Shown here: piece after piece, positions 48,370-60,149 of the stretch
How positions within the stretch are numbered: the first letter of the stretch is position 1
Layout: each line of letters opens with the position of its first letter
Origin: Deroplatys truncata
Lineage: Eukaryota > Arthropoda > Insecta > Mantodea > Mantidae
Direction: 5' to 3'
DNA: 64,000 nt
Assembly (NCBI GenBank): GCA_030765065.1
Contig: CM060986.1
Coordinates: 76,005,573 to 76,069,572, forward strand
Made by a program: the position numbers and the translations under genes
Notes under the pieces: generated by a model
The model's input: only the letters and a program-made list of their open reading frames with translations
Database searches by the model: none
Told to the model about the DNA's origin: nothing

Positions 48370-49770
48370 TCCCTTCAATCATATGAGGCGTGGCAGTAAA
48401 GAAACCGGATTGATGCTGTAATTTTATTGAAAAAAAATCAGTAAACGGCAATGTAGTCTCTTCTTCCGTGCCCACTACGTTCCATGTGGATTTTCCACTG
48501 TTGGAAGCGGGGTTGTGTTGTGCACCCAAAACCACACTACCATCATATTGTGTTTTGCTGTTCAAGAGTTGTGTCACTTTTGTTTTCGCCTGGTTCCTTT
48601 GAGCGCTGACTGGACCTTTGGGAACAGAAAATGGTCGCTCGGTACTAGGTCCGGCGAATAAGGTAGATGTTCCATCACTGGAACATTTCTTTTCTAACCA
48701 AAAAAATCCCATCACAGGGACTGGGAACATTGTCCTGGTTGAAGATCCATGAGACATTCTTCCACAAATCTGGTCTCCTTCGTAGCACAGTTCAAGGAAG
48801 GTTTTCAAAACATTTTTTGTAATATACTTGATTGACTGTCTGACTTGCAGGCACCCAATCAATTTAGATAACCCTTGGAAGAAAAAAACGAAACAAACAA
48901 GCATTCATTATTGTTTTGAATTTTGATTTGCTCTTGCGCGCTTTCATCTTCCTGGGGGATTGTGGCTCTTCCAATGCACGGATTCAAGTTAAATTGAGTT
49001 TTATTTATGGACCCTCTTTAGCTACTGTGGTCCGTAGCGTCCCATTCTATACTGTGCGTTTCCTCAGAGGCCTCTTTATCAGGCTTGAGGTTCTTTTATG
49101 TGTCGTAAATCTACGACACGGGACCACCGGCTTTACTTCCCTTCCGAAGGCTGCCATGCTAAGAATTTTTACGCCCCAAAAGTCCATCGCCCTCCGCTGG
49201 GTTTGAACCGGCGACCTCGAGAACGAGGCTAACATGGTACCCCTAAATGCAGGGATTGGCTTACTCCCTGGATCATATTAGAAAATCCAAGTTTCGTCGC
49301 TCGTAATTACGTTTTTGAAGAAAACAGAATTATTTTCAATATTTTAAAGAATGTCAACACAAAAATTCACCCGTAGTTCCTTTTGCACGGGTTTGAAGAT
49401 TTTTACACCATTTTAGTGCATACCTTATAAATGTTGGTAGGTTCAACAACTGCTTGAATGCTCAGTTGGCGGTCTCTTCAAATGATTTTAGTGACTTTAT
49501 CTAAATTCTCCTCGGTTTACGTAGTGGAAGGATTTTGGATCATCTCCGACGTCTTCCTTACCCTCCTTAAATTTCTTAAACCACTCGAAAATTTGCGTAC
49601 GAGATAGACAATAATCACCATAAACTTATGTCAACAATTTGTGGCATATTTTCCGAGTTTTATGAGGAATTTGAAAGATTGTTTTACTATAGCACTCAAC
49701 ATTATTCTGACAGAGCTCAAACACACGATCCGCTTTTAACACTGGTCACGGCCAGACTAACCGCTGCACG
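48370..49770 (-). pseudogene. Mariner transposase relic split by a SINE
   Basis: On the minus strand, from 49735 down: RVFELCQNNVECYSKTIFQ and LSRTQIFEWFKKFKEGKEDV (N-terminal helix-turn-helix), then NVITSDETWIF (first catalytic Asp). After the SINE it resumes with KARKSKSKFKT, VPASQTVNQVYY, then RPDLWKNVSWIFNQDNVPSP (second Asp region) and FQQWKIHMERSGHGRRDYI at the C-terminus. Many stops and frame changes. The order of motifs is that of mariner transposases. Confidence 0.75.
48973..49257 (-). repeat. SINE with target-site duplication, inside mariner relic
   Basis: Minus orientation. B-box CGGTTCAAACCC lies near 49210, and the body matches the SINE at 45386-45665. The 3' tail is AAATAAAACTCAATTTAAC. 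Flanking duplications are AATGCACGGATT (48973-48984) and AATGCAGGGATT (49246-49257), 11 of 12 matching. This shows insertion by target-primed reverse transcription into the mariner copy. Confidence 0.75.
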
Positions 49771-49774
49771 TGAG

Positions 49775-50560
49775 TGAAACTTCGTGTGACGGTAGAGTGG
49801 AGTCCATAAGTCAATGCCATATCCCATCAGTGTCCCAGAAAAGGTGGAAAATGAGTAAACAATCAGGCCCGTCTTCTTCATTACTACACCTCATAATCGA
49901 CTCTGACTATCGTCTCTCGCAACCAGCATCTGCAGTTGTTGTCAGCTCATGCGTTGCGATAGAACTGTAAGTACTACGTGGGGGAATATTTTAGAGATCG
50001 GAGGCGAACGAGAACAAAGATTGCGTAAGTTCAGGTTTGGGAGCCTTAATGAAACCTTTGTCCTGTTTCTCATCGTCACCGCATAGTTTTTGGAGAGGGA
50101 TTGAGAAACAGTTTATGAAGTGTGTTATGTTAAAACAGTAAACTTGTGATACTGATCATGATAGGCTACGTTTAAGGTTTTAATTGTCCAGACTAAAATC
50201 TGAGACCGCCAGGACCACATTAGAATAATTTAATTCGTTTTTTCCATCGAATGTAGCCTTATATCACATTATCCTTGAGATTTTCACAAACGGAGCATTT
50301 TAATCCATTCTCATTATATGTTTATGCGACTTCCATTTATAATTGTTTGTTTTAGTGACCAATTTCCTGTATTTAGTTGGTGTATTCTTGTTTGTCTAAG
50401 AGATTGATACTTGTACTAAAAAATATGCACAGTTAAAGCCAAATCATTGGTAGAAATCTTAGTGATCAATCAAATAAAATCTTTCCTGTTCTGAATGTTA
50501 CAAAAAATGAAGATAACACAATATTGCATTTTTCGGGTTCACTGTTACTCATATAAGTTA
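49775..50560. other. Unrecognised sequence
   Basis: Short frames only. No motif was recognised. Confidence 0.3.
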
Positions 50561-50566
50561 ATAACT

Positions 50567-50700
50567 TTAACTCTTACTAATGATCTGGCCTAAACATTTA
50601 CTTTCAGTCACTTTGGTTACCCTTCTACCAGTTCCATTCATGATCCACTTTCCAGACTCATTGTATGTATTAACCTTCGAGTATTTCATCGTATCAGATT
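50567..50700 (-). pseudogene. Possible RTE-like LINE fragment
   Basis: The minus strand encodes KWIMNGTGRRVTKVTESKC then LGQIIS. The spacing of a short strand, a turn and a K-x-LGQ-I motif resembles the reverse transcriptase region of RTE-type LINEs just after the palm. It is very short and directly adjoins the left end of a ~0.9 kb repeat copy. Confidence 0.35.
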
Positions 50701-50714
50701 TGTTCCTGGTATTA

Positions 50715-51578
50715 TTTTTACTTTTTCTAACACGTAAATAGTATGTAGAGAAGGTATTGCATTCCACACAAAAATTCGATACCGGAAATATATGTTTTGA
50801 GGCCACGGACTCCCAAATAAAGCAATTTTGCAAACATGTCCGTGTGTGTTTCTATCTGTGTACACCATAACTCAGAAACGAAAACTCAGATAAATACCAA
50901 ACTTGGTATTTAGGTTCAATATCTTCCAAAGATATGACACAAAGATTTTCAACAAAATCCCCCACCCCAAACTATCCTTGACATGAAACATTTTTCGAAA
51001 TTGTTGATTCTCTAAAAAATTACTAATGATTTTGATTAAAATACCATATATGAAAGATATTTACATGAAAAATAAAATGTATATCTAGAATTTTCTGGGA
51101 ATAGCCTGTGAAGTCCTCTTGATTCTGAAGGAATTTTATATAGTCTTGCATAACTGGTAAAAGCTAAGCGATAGACGAAAAAGTACTACCAAAAAGTGTA
51201 GATCTCATTAAAACACAATTTATTTTAAATAATTTTTGTGGCATAAACCGCTGTGATATATCCGTTATTAAAAGTTCGAATTGTCCATTTCTTGATTATT
51301 CTATTAAAGACCTTTCAACATTAAGCTGTTTCTCGCGATTTGATGGAAACAGTATGGAATTTTAAGACCAGCATATAACGCCCTGTTCTTAAACATTTGA
51401 CTGTCGCTGTTCCCTTTGTATCTATAACGGAATGTACAATGTAGCCATTTCTGCAAAAATGTATTTTAATTAAAACGTAGTAGATAGAAAAATAAGCTTG
51501 AATAATAATAATTTGTATACTCACTAATAAACGATAGAGGGTAAAGAAAGTCATGTGAATGTATCGCATCAGATTTTT
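50715..51578 (-). repeat. Copy of the ~0.9 kb repeat, second subfamily
   Basis: Minus orientation. The left end is TTTTTACTTTTTCTAACACG and the right end AAAGAAAGTCATGTGAATGT and CGCATCAGATTTTTAC. Internally it has the AATTTGTATACTCACTAATA variant on the plus strand. The right end abuts the next copy directly. Confidence 0.8.
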
Positions 51579-51838
51579 ACTTTCTCTACTACGTATAGCA
51601 AGTAGGGGAAGCCTTGCATTCCAATCCAAAAATTTGATACCGAAATTTCAACGGAAATACAGGTTTTGAGGTGCCCTGAATTCAAATAAAGTATTTTTGG
51701 AAACATGTTCGTGTGTGTGTCCATCTGTGAACAGCATAACTCAAAAACTAAAAGTCAGATAAATATCAAACTTGGTATTTGAGTTTAGTACCTTCCAAGT
51801 TAGGTATTTATCTAATGTTTCCTTTTTAAGTTATGCTG

Positions 51839-51887
<49 letters not shown>

Positions 51888-51996
51888 GGGTCCGTTTCTA
51901 AAAATGTTATTTTTTACTCAGGAATCTCAAAACGTGCTTTTGGTGAAATCTGATATCAAATTTTTGTGTGGAACACAATACCTCCTATGGTAGAGA
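51575..51996. repeat. Fold-back pair of ~0.9 kb repeat ends
   Basis: 51575-51795 is the terminal ~220 bp in minus orientation (TTTACTTTCTCTACTACGTA to TTGGTATTTGAGTTTAGTAC). 51796-51996 is the same end in plus orientation, with a (CA)n run at 51841-51889, ending GGTAGAGAAAGCATAAA. Together they form a ~420 bp inverted repeat with almost no spacer. Confidence 0.75.
51841..51889 (+). repeat. (CA)n microsatellite
   Basis: About 24 CA units in the microsatellite slot of the repeat. Confidence 0.95.
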
Positions 51997-52139
51997 AAGC
52001 ATAAATGACCACTGTTCAAGTACAATACAGCTTTTGGGGCCGCATTGTAAGTATAGGCACTTATCTCATAGAGAGATAAGATGTTCATTCTCATTCTTAT
52101 AAAAGGTTTCAGGCTACTAATGTAATCGCAGATTTACTG

Positions 52140-52270
52140 CAGTCCAATTTCAGCTTTCTGGTTTCTCAAAACCAAGGGTCCCGGATTCAAATGTCCTACC
52201 TCAGGTAGGGACGTTTGTCTTTCATTAGAATCGTTCCCTATTCTCCGCACAATCTGTAAATACTGTCGCG
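52140..52270 (+). repeat. SINE-like fragment
   Basis: CCCGGATTCAAATGTCC (B-box-like) followed by TTTCATTAGAATCGTTCCCT and CCGCACAATCTGTAAATAC matches the units at 47834-48220. Confidence 0.45.
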
Positions 52271-54100
52271 GTTATCTTGGATGGATATATAATAAACGAA
52301 AGGGAATTTAGTAGGTCCATAATGTTAAGCTGTGAACGAGCAGTTGGTAGACACCCGGAACTGAAGTTTAAGAAAGTGCTGATTGAAATGTCATTAACCC
52401 TGGAGTCGTTCGCGGTCGTTTAGCATATGCGTAGATTCGACTGATGCGGCTTTGAGGACGTTAATCTTTGCGTGATATAGAGTTGGAATCATTTAAAACA
52501 CCGGAATTCGGTGCAGGTTGTCTTTCGACAGGTTGTTGCTACACCAATCTGCGTCACTTGATAGTCTGTTGCGATACTTAAACATTTCGCGAGTGTAGGA
52601 CACTCAACACTCCAAGACGATGGCAGCTGCATCTTCCTGGGCGAAGGAAAAACTGAATTCTCATTTTAAAGAAGTGTTGTAAATGTGGAAGATCTAGAAA
52701 ATTCTCGCGGACACATTAAATCTACGTAAACTAGCCCTGTGGTTTCATTTGCTGGTGGGACGGAACTAATGTCTCCTAAACTTAAGGGCAGCAGCCAGTG
52801 GGTATACATGCTCTACCTACGCCCTATTTTACCGAGGCTCCTTTAATTAGGGTTCCTTCCCCTTCCTATGTGGGAACCCATTTTGGGTGGATTTTAGAGG
52901 TCTGCTGAGCGAACCATGGCTTGCAGTATAGTCGCGCGCATCAAGTTCACGGTGGGTACGAGTAGTAACCCTCACGACTCGCAGCGAAGCCATCCCCGAA
53001 ACTCTTCGTGACAATATGAATATGGAAGGGAATATGCGTTGCAAATCTAATAAACCCAATGTTGAGCTTACAGTTCAACGGGTTGCTACAGCATCAGTTG
53101 CTTCTCAACTCAGAACCCCGATATGAGTTAAGGGGATGTACAAATGTAACCAGTCGCATGCGTCATCCCCTGTTCAAACAATATCCACGAATGACTCTAC
53201 TTTTTAAGAAATTATATTTTCATTATTATTCAGAAGCTCTGAACTTTCGGAAGGAAGTTGTAGTTTATCCCAACCAAATCCCCAATTGATAAAAAAATAA
53301 AGAGAAAACTTTGGGACTGCAAGGACATCCTGATTTTGTTGGCTAGGCTGTCCGGTTAGTGCCGCGTTATTTCTTTATTCGCCGACGGCAGTTCAAATTT
53401 TGACGAAGAAAGAAGTGACGCGGCGTCTACCGGACAGACTGAATACGGAAGCCTTCAAGAACTCATAAACCTTTATTCGCCGAAAATTGTTGATGCGGCT
53501 TTGGATTTTATATTCGGAGGTATAACTCATGTCCTTGAATGATGGCTTTGAGTTTGATTTTGAACTTTTAACGGCATGAATAAAGACATTCGTGAACGCT
53601 TTTGATATGGATCGGAGAACTCTACTGTTCATTTGGTTCTCTGTAATTGGGAATTTCGAAATAATGAGCGTTCAGTGAAACGTTTTCCCCCTGGGTCATT
53701 TTAGTACTCCTGGTACTATTTCGCACACTTTTGAACTTATGTACTTCTTTTTAATATTTTAGGTTTAAATTATAACTATGTAAATTGTGTATACTTCTCA
53801 GCGATTGTTAGTTATAAATATATGGCTAAGGATCTAACTACAATCTTGAATAGATACCCTTGAATAGCTTGCATTTCAGTCGTTTGCCTAAAAGCCTTCA
53901 CCTGATACAGTAACTCACACTGTACAATCCATTCTTTGTGGAACTAGTTTAGCATCATAGGATATTATTGATTCCCGATGAAGCGGCACGAACATCCGAA
54001 CCTTTCCCTTAGCTTTTGCCAGTGAAGTGCCTGTGAAGATACCGTGTGCTTGTAACAATTTTAACACCTAATTATCATTTTGATTTTTGCTCCGAAATTT
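52271..54100. other. Unrecognised, moderately GC-rich stretch
   Basis: It contains short frames such as 53059-53289 plus and 53393-53632 minus, without recognised motifs. Patches at 52380-52600 and 52850-53000 are more GC-rich than the surroundings and could be an old TE or LTR. No terminal repeats were found. Confidence 0.3.
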
Positions 54101-54104
54101 TCCA

Positions 54105-54510
54105 ATATACAAAATTCCTTCCGAATGAAGAGGACTTCACAGGCTATTTCCAGAAAATTCAAGATATACATTTTATTTGTCATGCAAGTATCTTTAATAT
54201 ATGATATTTTAATCAAAGTTGTTTGAGCCATTTTTCAAAAAATAAAGAAAAATCGAAAACCCCTGCATGTAAAGGGTAGTTTGTGTCGCATCTTTGGAAG
54301 ATACTGAACATAAATATCAAGTTTGGTATTTACCCGACTTTTCGTTTTTGAGTTATGCTGCTCACAGACACACATAAATGGACCTTTTTCTAAAAATGCT
54401 TTTTTTATTCAGGAGCCTCAAAATATGAATTTTCAGTGAAACTCGATATCAAACTTTTGGGTGGAATGCAATACCTTCTTTACCTACTAGGTACGGCAGA
54501 GAAAGTGATA
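54105..54510 (+). repeat. 5'-truncated copy of the ~0.9 kb repeat
   Basis: Begins mid-element at AAAATTCCTTCCGAATGAAG, retains CTATTTCCAGAAAATTCAAG and the short CACAGACACACATAAATGG slot, and ends GGCAGAGAAAGTGATAAC. Confidence 0.7.
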
Positions 54511-54919
54511 ACCAATAAATCCACAAGTTGTCATAAGTTACGGTATTCACGTGCTGTTGTGCTCTTATACATGAGCCGCCACTGGTTGTAAATAACCATC
54601 AAATCATCTCAGCACGGTATCATTTCTCAACTTGAACCTCATTGTCGTCGTGTTCATTTATTGGATCACCTCTTCGACGTATTATCTTGAGCTTTTTTAT
54701 TCTCAAAAACATATAAGAAAGTCGTCGTTTAATCGTGCGAATTTGTGTCCAGACACAAGTAGACAAGCATTTATTTTCTTTTTATGCTCGAATAACCAGT
54801 TATCGCTGCATGAAAGCACCGATACTTATTCCGTTATGTGCTTGATAGACGCTGTTCCAGCAACGTATATCACAATTTAGCGCTTAACCACGGGATAACG
54901 TTGTGACTTTTGAAATCAC

Positions 54920-55560
54920 GTCACCTATAAATTCCCAAGGCCGGAGGACAAATAATTGGGCTTGAATGCAGCGAGACTGACTTGATTATTTTGTTAAATA
55001 CATTTCCGATTATGCTGAGATAGTTCGTCCCTTGAATTTATTGAGACGTAAGGGTGCTAAATTTAAGTGAAAAAGGCAACACTAACAGGCTTATGACGAG
55101 TTAAAACATGCCTTAATTTCACCTCCGGATTTTGATAAAATGTTTATTTTGCAAACAGACGCCTCTAGCACGACGATATCAGCTATAGAGTTGCAACAGT
55201 ACGCTGAAGGTCGTTGGATAATTACTTATGCTTCACGCATGCTTACGCTGCGAAATCAAAGATCTCGATTTTTGAGTTGGAGGCTTTAGCAGCTTTATAC
55301 AGTTTGGAAACATTTAGATTTTGTTTGGAACATGTAAATTTCATTTTGGAAGCAGCCAATCAAGCTCTCAGTGACGTTTTGGAAAGACCTAACTGGGGAG
55401 GGAAGATTGCGCGTTGGGTATTAAAAATACCTGCCTTCAATTTCACAGTGCGGCATATCCGCGGGAGCCTTAACTGTGTGGCTGACGCATTATCCAGAAT
55501 GTTTGATACAGTGAATGAACCGAAGTCATTTCACCCAAGATCGGCGAGTCTATTCCAACG
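54920..55560 (+). pseudogene. Ty3/gypsy RT-RNase H relic
   Basis: Pieces in different frames read SDYAEIVRPLNLLRRKGAKF (RT connection), DELKHALISPPDFDKMFILQ then TDAS (RNase H first Asp region), GRWIITYASRMLT, ISIFELEALAALYSLETFRF (catalytic Glu region) and FTVRHIRGSLNCVADALSRM. These are in the usual order of gypsy-type pol. Frame changes and stops show it is dead. It is the very region that the young element at 32680-39913 lacks, but the relic is too decayed to be its helper. Confidence 0.75.
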
Positions 55561-55686
55561 GATAGTGAGTTGTGTTGTACTGTATTAGCAATTGTCCATT
55601 GTCATTTAGTGGTTTAGCAAAATTTCAACAGCAAGAAAAGAAATTAGCAAATAGATTTGCAGACTAGGAGGAACCTGTAGTACCAA

Positions 55687-56013
55687 CATGGTGGCTCTCC
55701 AGCCCATAGTGCACGAAGTACTACAGCTTGTCTTAACGGATTGTTTCCAAATCGTTGGATTGGACGAAGAGGACCTGTACCTTGGTCGGCCCGTTCACCG
55801 GATCTGACCCCTTTTAGACTTTTTTCTGTGAGGAAGGCTGAAAGACACCGTCTACAAGGATGTACCAACTACACCAGACGATATGAAACGACGTATTACT
55901 GCTGTCTGCTCTGAATTTCCGCTGAAATGCTAGAACGTGTGCAGCAGTCCTTGCATCACAGACTGGAAGCGCATATTGAAGCTACTGGTGGTCATTTTGA
56001 ACACAACCTTTGA
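55687..56013 (+). pseudogene. Mariner-type transposase C-terminal relic
   Basis: Plus strand: HSARSTTACLNGLFPNRWIG then PVPWSARSPDLTP (third catalytic residue region). After a frameshift at about 55817 comes LKDTVYKDVPTTPDDMKRRI and ERVQQSLHHRLEAHIEATGG, with a TGA at 56011. The W-P/S-x-R-S-P-D-L-T-P motif and the LRR-like C-terminus fit a mariner group common in ants and other insects. Upstream exon-length sequence is missing. Confidence 0.75.
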
Positions 56014-56400
56014 AGGGCTATGTTCTCTTTACTTGTAAGAATCCACAGAAGTATTGTAATTCCCTTTTGTTTTTCTTTAGTTTGTGCTACAACAGGTTGT
56101 ACAAGTGTCGGTGTAAAAGTTTTAAAACAAAATTTCTCGCAAACCACTTGTACTAGAATCTTGCAATGAACGCCACTGACATTCTAATTTACCCTACCTT
56201 TATTCTGTTGATGTAACTAGGCATTGTTCCATTTAAAAGATTGTATGTTTGCTCAAAAAATGCAGTTTCCCTGTATTATTTAATTCTGTTTATAGGCTAA
56301 ATGTACGAGCCCCTGACTACCAATCAATGCTGTGAAAACTGCACATCAATAGCACTTTCCATTTTTGAAATATTTGCGGTGCAAGTTTTAGGTACTATAG
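56014..56400 (+). mobile_element. 3' end of the same mariner-type element
   Basis: Non-coding end following the transposase stop, finishing TATTTGCGGTGCAAGTTTTA then GGT. The reverse complement matches 22225-22566 along its whole length. Confidence 0.65.
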
Positions 56401-57424
56401 TCTGGCAACTTATAATCTCCCTGTGACATCTTAGCTAGATACGGTATATTCTCTTGAAATTGGTTTATGGCTTTAGATAATTACATTACTATTAATAATT
56501 GTATAAAAGTTTCTTTGTTTCCTTTATTTAAATACTACTAATTAGTTTTCAACAATTTGTTTTCTTGGTAATGCTATATGTTGGGTGAGATGAAGCAGTG
56601 AAGGTAGCAATATTTTCCTATTTTTATTGCAAATCTGACTGTGTTGCACACTAAGCCTAAGGCAGGATACCAGTAAATTAGGAAGGTGGTAAAATGTGGG
56701 TTCCTTTTGTGACTATTTCCCATTACAAGGGAAGAAAAAATCAAGTTACCTACTTTTGATGAATTCTAGGTTTCCGTGTCTACAAAAAAAATTAAGTTGT
56801 TGCACACTCAAAGAGAATATATTGTGTTCTAGTATTTACGTTACGGGTATTTTAATGTTGCTTCAAAAAGTTTCTTATAAACGTTTCTGCTGTTCTCTAG
56901 AATATCACACTATTTGACTCTCGTTTATGGGATAATTATTACACAATAGTTAAATTTTGGAGCTGCATTTGTTAACAAATCCCAGCATATGTATATGGAT
57001 TTCATAATCAATAAACTAGGATAAAGTTAAATGGTGAGTCAGTGGACTATTAAGAACCACTACATCACCATCGCCATATCAGCAAATATTAATCATAATA
57101 TCAATAATAATAAAAACAGTAATATTGAATAAAACCGTTTATCATCCCCGAAAAAATCTTTCTAGCCACACCGCCATGTTTTCTGTTTTGTAAGCTTTTA
57201 CTTGTTTGGCAGAAAGTTTGGAAAGATTGTTGGTGTTGTTTGATAGGTTTCGGCAATGTGAAATGACGATTTACAAAGTCAAAGAGCAAATTGAATTCTT
57301 CCAAAAACATATTAATTTATTAAAAACAACACTATCATATACAAAATACATAGATATATAAAAATATAATCCTTTCAAAACAACACATTTCTATGTACAC
57401 TGCAAAGTAAAAAACAAAAATCTA
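56401..57424. other. Unrecognised AT-rich stretch
   Basis: Short frames only (for example 56696-56917 plus and 57101-57310 minus). No family recognised. Confidence 0.3.
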
Positions 57425-57545
57425 AAAATATAAGCATTTCTGTCTGACTTGGACCGAAAGATGACCTCTCAGAGATTATCTGCCCTGCCGCAGAAAAGAC
57501 TTCCTCAGCTGGCACGGCGGTATCAATGTTGATTGAATGGGTATA
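57425..57545 (-). pseudogene. hAT transposase dimerisation-domain fragment
   Basis: The minus strand encodes AVPAEEVFSAAGQIISERSS then FGPSQTEMLIF. This is the C-terminal dimerisation motif of hAT transposases (VFSxAG-xxxxxRR/RSS-L-P). Only this ~40-residue piece is present. Confidence 0.7.
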
Positions 57546-59887
57546 ATTTTGCATATTTTCGTGAACATTTTATTTAAAGAAGACTCCACAGAAGTACTTT
57601 ACAACATAATACTTGTCGGTGCTTGTAGTGGAACCGAAGAACTAGAAAACGAAGAAAAAGTATTCAAAAGCAGCGCCTAGATTCGACAGCGCCATCAAAT
57701 TCACCCTTCGCTTGGTTACAACCGGTATACCGTATAGAGACGCCAGAACCGAAGAACCGGCTAACTCATCGGCTTTAGTCGCACCGTCCCCGCCCCTACA
57801 TTCACATATCAACCAGCAGTTTAAGCAAGACCTACATAAGAGCACCGCCAGTATGTAGTATATTAATTACAGCTGACAAGCGAAGAGTTGCTACGACGAT
57901 ATTAAATCATCGAAGAATAAAGTGATTGAGCAGCGTTAGTATGATTTTACTACTAACGATTCTTTTACGCGCAGCGAGTTATGCTATCAAAGTTAACCAC
58001 CACCTGTTAGTACTGCGGAACCAGATACAAATACATCAAGTGATCTACCGTCGAAAGTCAAACGGGTCCTTGTTGGGTAGAGCGACCACTTCACATGCTA
58101 CGACACCAGGAATTAAAACGAGGAAGGTGAATGGATTTGGAGTTATGCTATGTCCAGGCTGAGATGTACCATAACAGCAGTGGAACGCCACACAAGAAAG
58201 AAGATCGTTCGTTGGCTTCTATTGCCCGCGTCCTTGCCAGCTAAATCAAACCGGTAATATTCACTTAATTTATTTAATGCTTAATTTAAAGTGATACCAA
58301 GTGACAACATGATATTGAAATTTAAAGAAGTATAATATATATTTTAAATGTATTATATTGTGAAATTCGAATCTAATTTATTGTGTCAGTATTATTAAGC
58401 TGTAAAATGGATATGATACAGGGTTAAATCCTTAAATGTCTGAATGGTTAGTACCCAAAGTTACGGTTATGAGAATACGTGGTTTAAAGACTTGCAGTGA
58501 TTCAAAAACATCTCAAGACGTTATGTCAAGTGAGTGAATATTTAAAGAATCTTAACTATGGGTACCTTATCCCGCAGTTGTATTATGGAAGTAAAAAAGA
58601 GTATGTAGTATTGTCAGATTCATTGTTTTAAAACAATCTATATTTTACAAGTATTTGTGATTAAAGCTTATTAAAGCACTATTACGAAATGCTTTGTTCA
58701 GCGTAATTTCAACATATCATTTCATATCCTAAGTCACAGACCCAGTGAAGGTAAGTGAGTTAGTAATGTGTTCAGTAATTGGTAAAAATGTGTACGAATC
58801 GCCTACTCCAGATAATCGGATCCTGTTATCTCGGGGCTTAGCACGCTGAAGTCACTCCTAATTAAATGTTCAAAATTGTATCCAAAGAGTTAGGGTGGAG
58901 CAACGTCTAGAAGGGGTTTATTCCGAATTCGTGCAATCAGCGTAAATCAACAATTAATGTGCCGCTCTAATGAAATAATGGTGACCTTTTCGACTATGGC
59001 GAATACGCTAAACCTACTTATATCGCGTTTTAAGTTCATTTAACCCATTTTTCAGGGGTTCGTAAACGGGAGTTTGGCCAAGCTTATTCAAAACATTAGT
59101 TCTTTTCAGAAATATTGCGCATTGTCCAAATATTGAAATTAGAATTAATATTATATGGGATATTAAAAGTTTTAACAGTTAGCATTTCATAGTAATATGT
59201 TATGTGTAGGCTTATGTATTATGTACCTTAAGTGCGTTCGTGCTACACTAGTGGACTGATCACGACCGAAACGAGATAATCGCGTTCCCAAAACACAACC
59301 ATCCTGTTTGCAACAGGAAGTATGTATGTGTATTTAAGCACTGGTTTGTACCAGCGCAATAAAAACTAATAAAAGAAAGCTATAAGTAAACAATTGAGGG
59401 GGCTCAGCACCCTCTCCTGAATACCTGGGGGAGGTGCTGAAAGAGCCTCAGCCCTCAGGTTCCGGCGTCCCTGTAAATAGATAAATAAGTAAACAAACAG
59501 ATGAATGATATCGAAGGACTAGCCAAAGTTAAAGAAGAGAGAAACCATTATATCTTACAAAATATTGATAACTTTCAAATATACTCTTCGTTACTGAGAG
59601 AAGTGCGAAAATGCGACGCTCTTGGGTAGATAAGGAAAATAATTGTTTTCATTTGTTTAACCTGCATAGAACTGCAGATGATTGATGATTATTATGATTG
59701 ATTGCTTTGGGGTGCCAGGGAAAGTGAGGGGAAAATAGGAAATAAAGGAGAAATGGGGAAAAAACAGAGAATCTTAAGAAAGATGTTAAATGAAAAGTAA
59801 AGAAGAAAAAGAGTACGAGAAAATAAGATGATGGTAACTAACGAAACCCAGCAACGATTCTGGTACTAGGGAGGTCTCTTCCTTTTT
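57546..59887. other. Unrecognised stretch with GC-richer patches
   Basis: Frames such as 57642-57845 minus and 57926-58162 plus (78 residues, hydrophobic start) have no recognised family. A GC-rich block at 59395-59475 (GGGGGCTCAGCACCCTCTCC, CTCAGCCCTCAGGTTCCGGC) contains short inverted copies of CAGCACC/GGTGCTG and may be part of a small repeat. Confidence 0.3.
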
Positions 59888-60147
59888 TTATTCATCATTT
59901 ATTTATTGAAGGGGACCTTTCGTCGCCAAGGACCAATTAGCCGTCAGGATGTCATATTTCGTTTTAATTCACACATACACATACGCACACACATATTTAT
60001 TCTCTTGCTCAAACTTCCAGATTTTAAGGAGGATAAAGAATAATCCTGGCTAAAGAAAAATCCCCATCTTCCAGCCAGGAATCAAACCTGGGACCTCTGG
60101 ATTTGGTAGTTAGCATGCTAACCACCAGACCACAGAGGCAGCTACCA
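59888..60147 (-). repeat. tRNA-derived SINE, minus orientation
   Basis: On the minus strand the head GGTCTGGTGGTTAGCATGCT (A-box) and AGGTTTGATTCCTGGC (B-box) lie at tRNA spacing, followed by an unrelated body and a tail GGTCCCCTTCAATAAATAAA. The 5' end abuts the LINE relic at 60150. It is not an intact tRNA, because the 3' acceptor arm is replaced by the body. Confidence 0.75.
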
Positions 60148-60149
60148 TA

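Noticed and set aside
54920-55560. Gypsy RNase H relic as helper for the young LTR element
   Set aside because: Too many frame breaks; it cannot supply enzyme, and its family relation to the young element is unproven.
60060-60147. Possible tRNA gene on the minus strand
   Set aside because: A- and B-boxes are present but the acceptor stem does not close and a SINE body follows.
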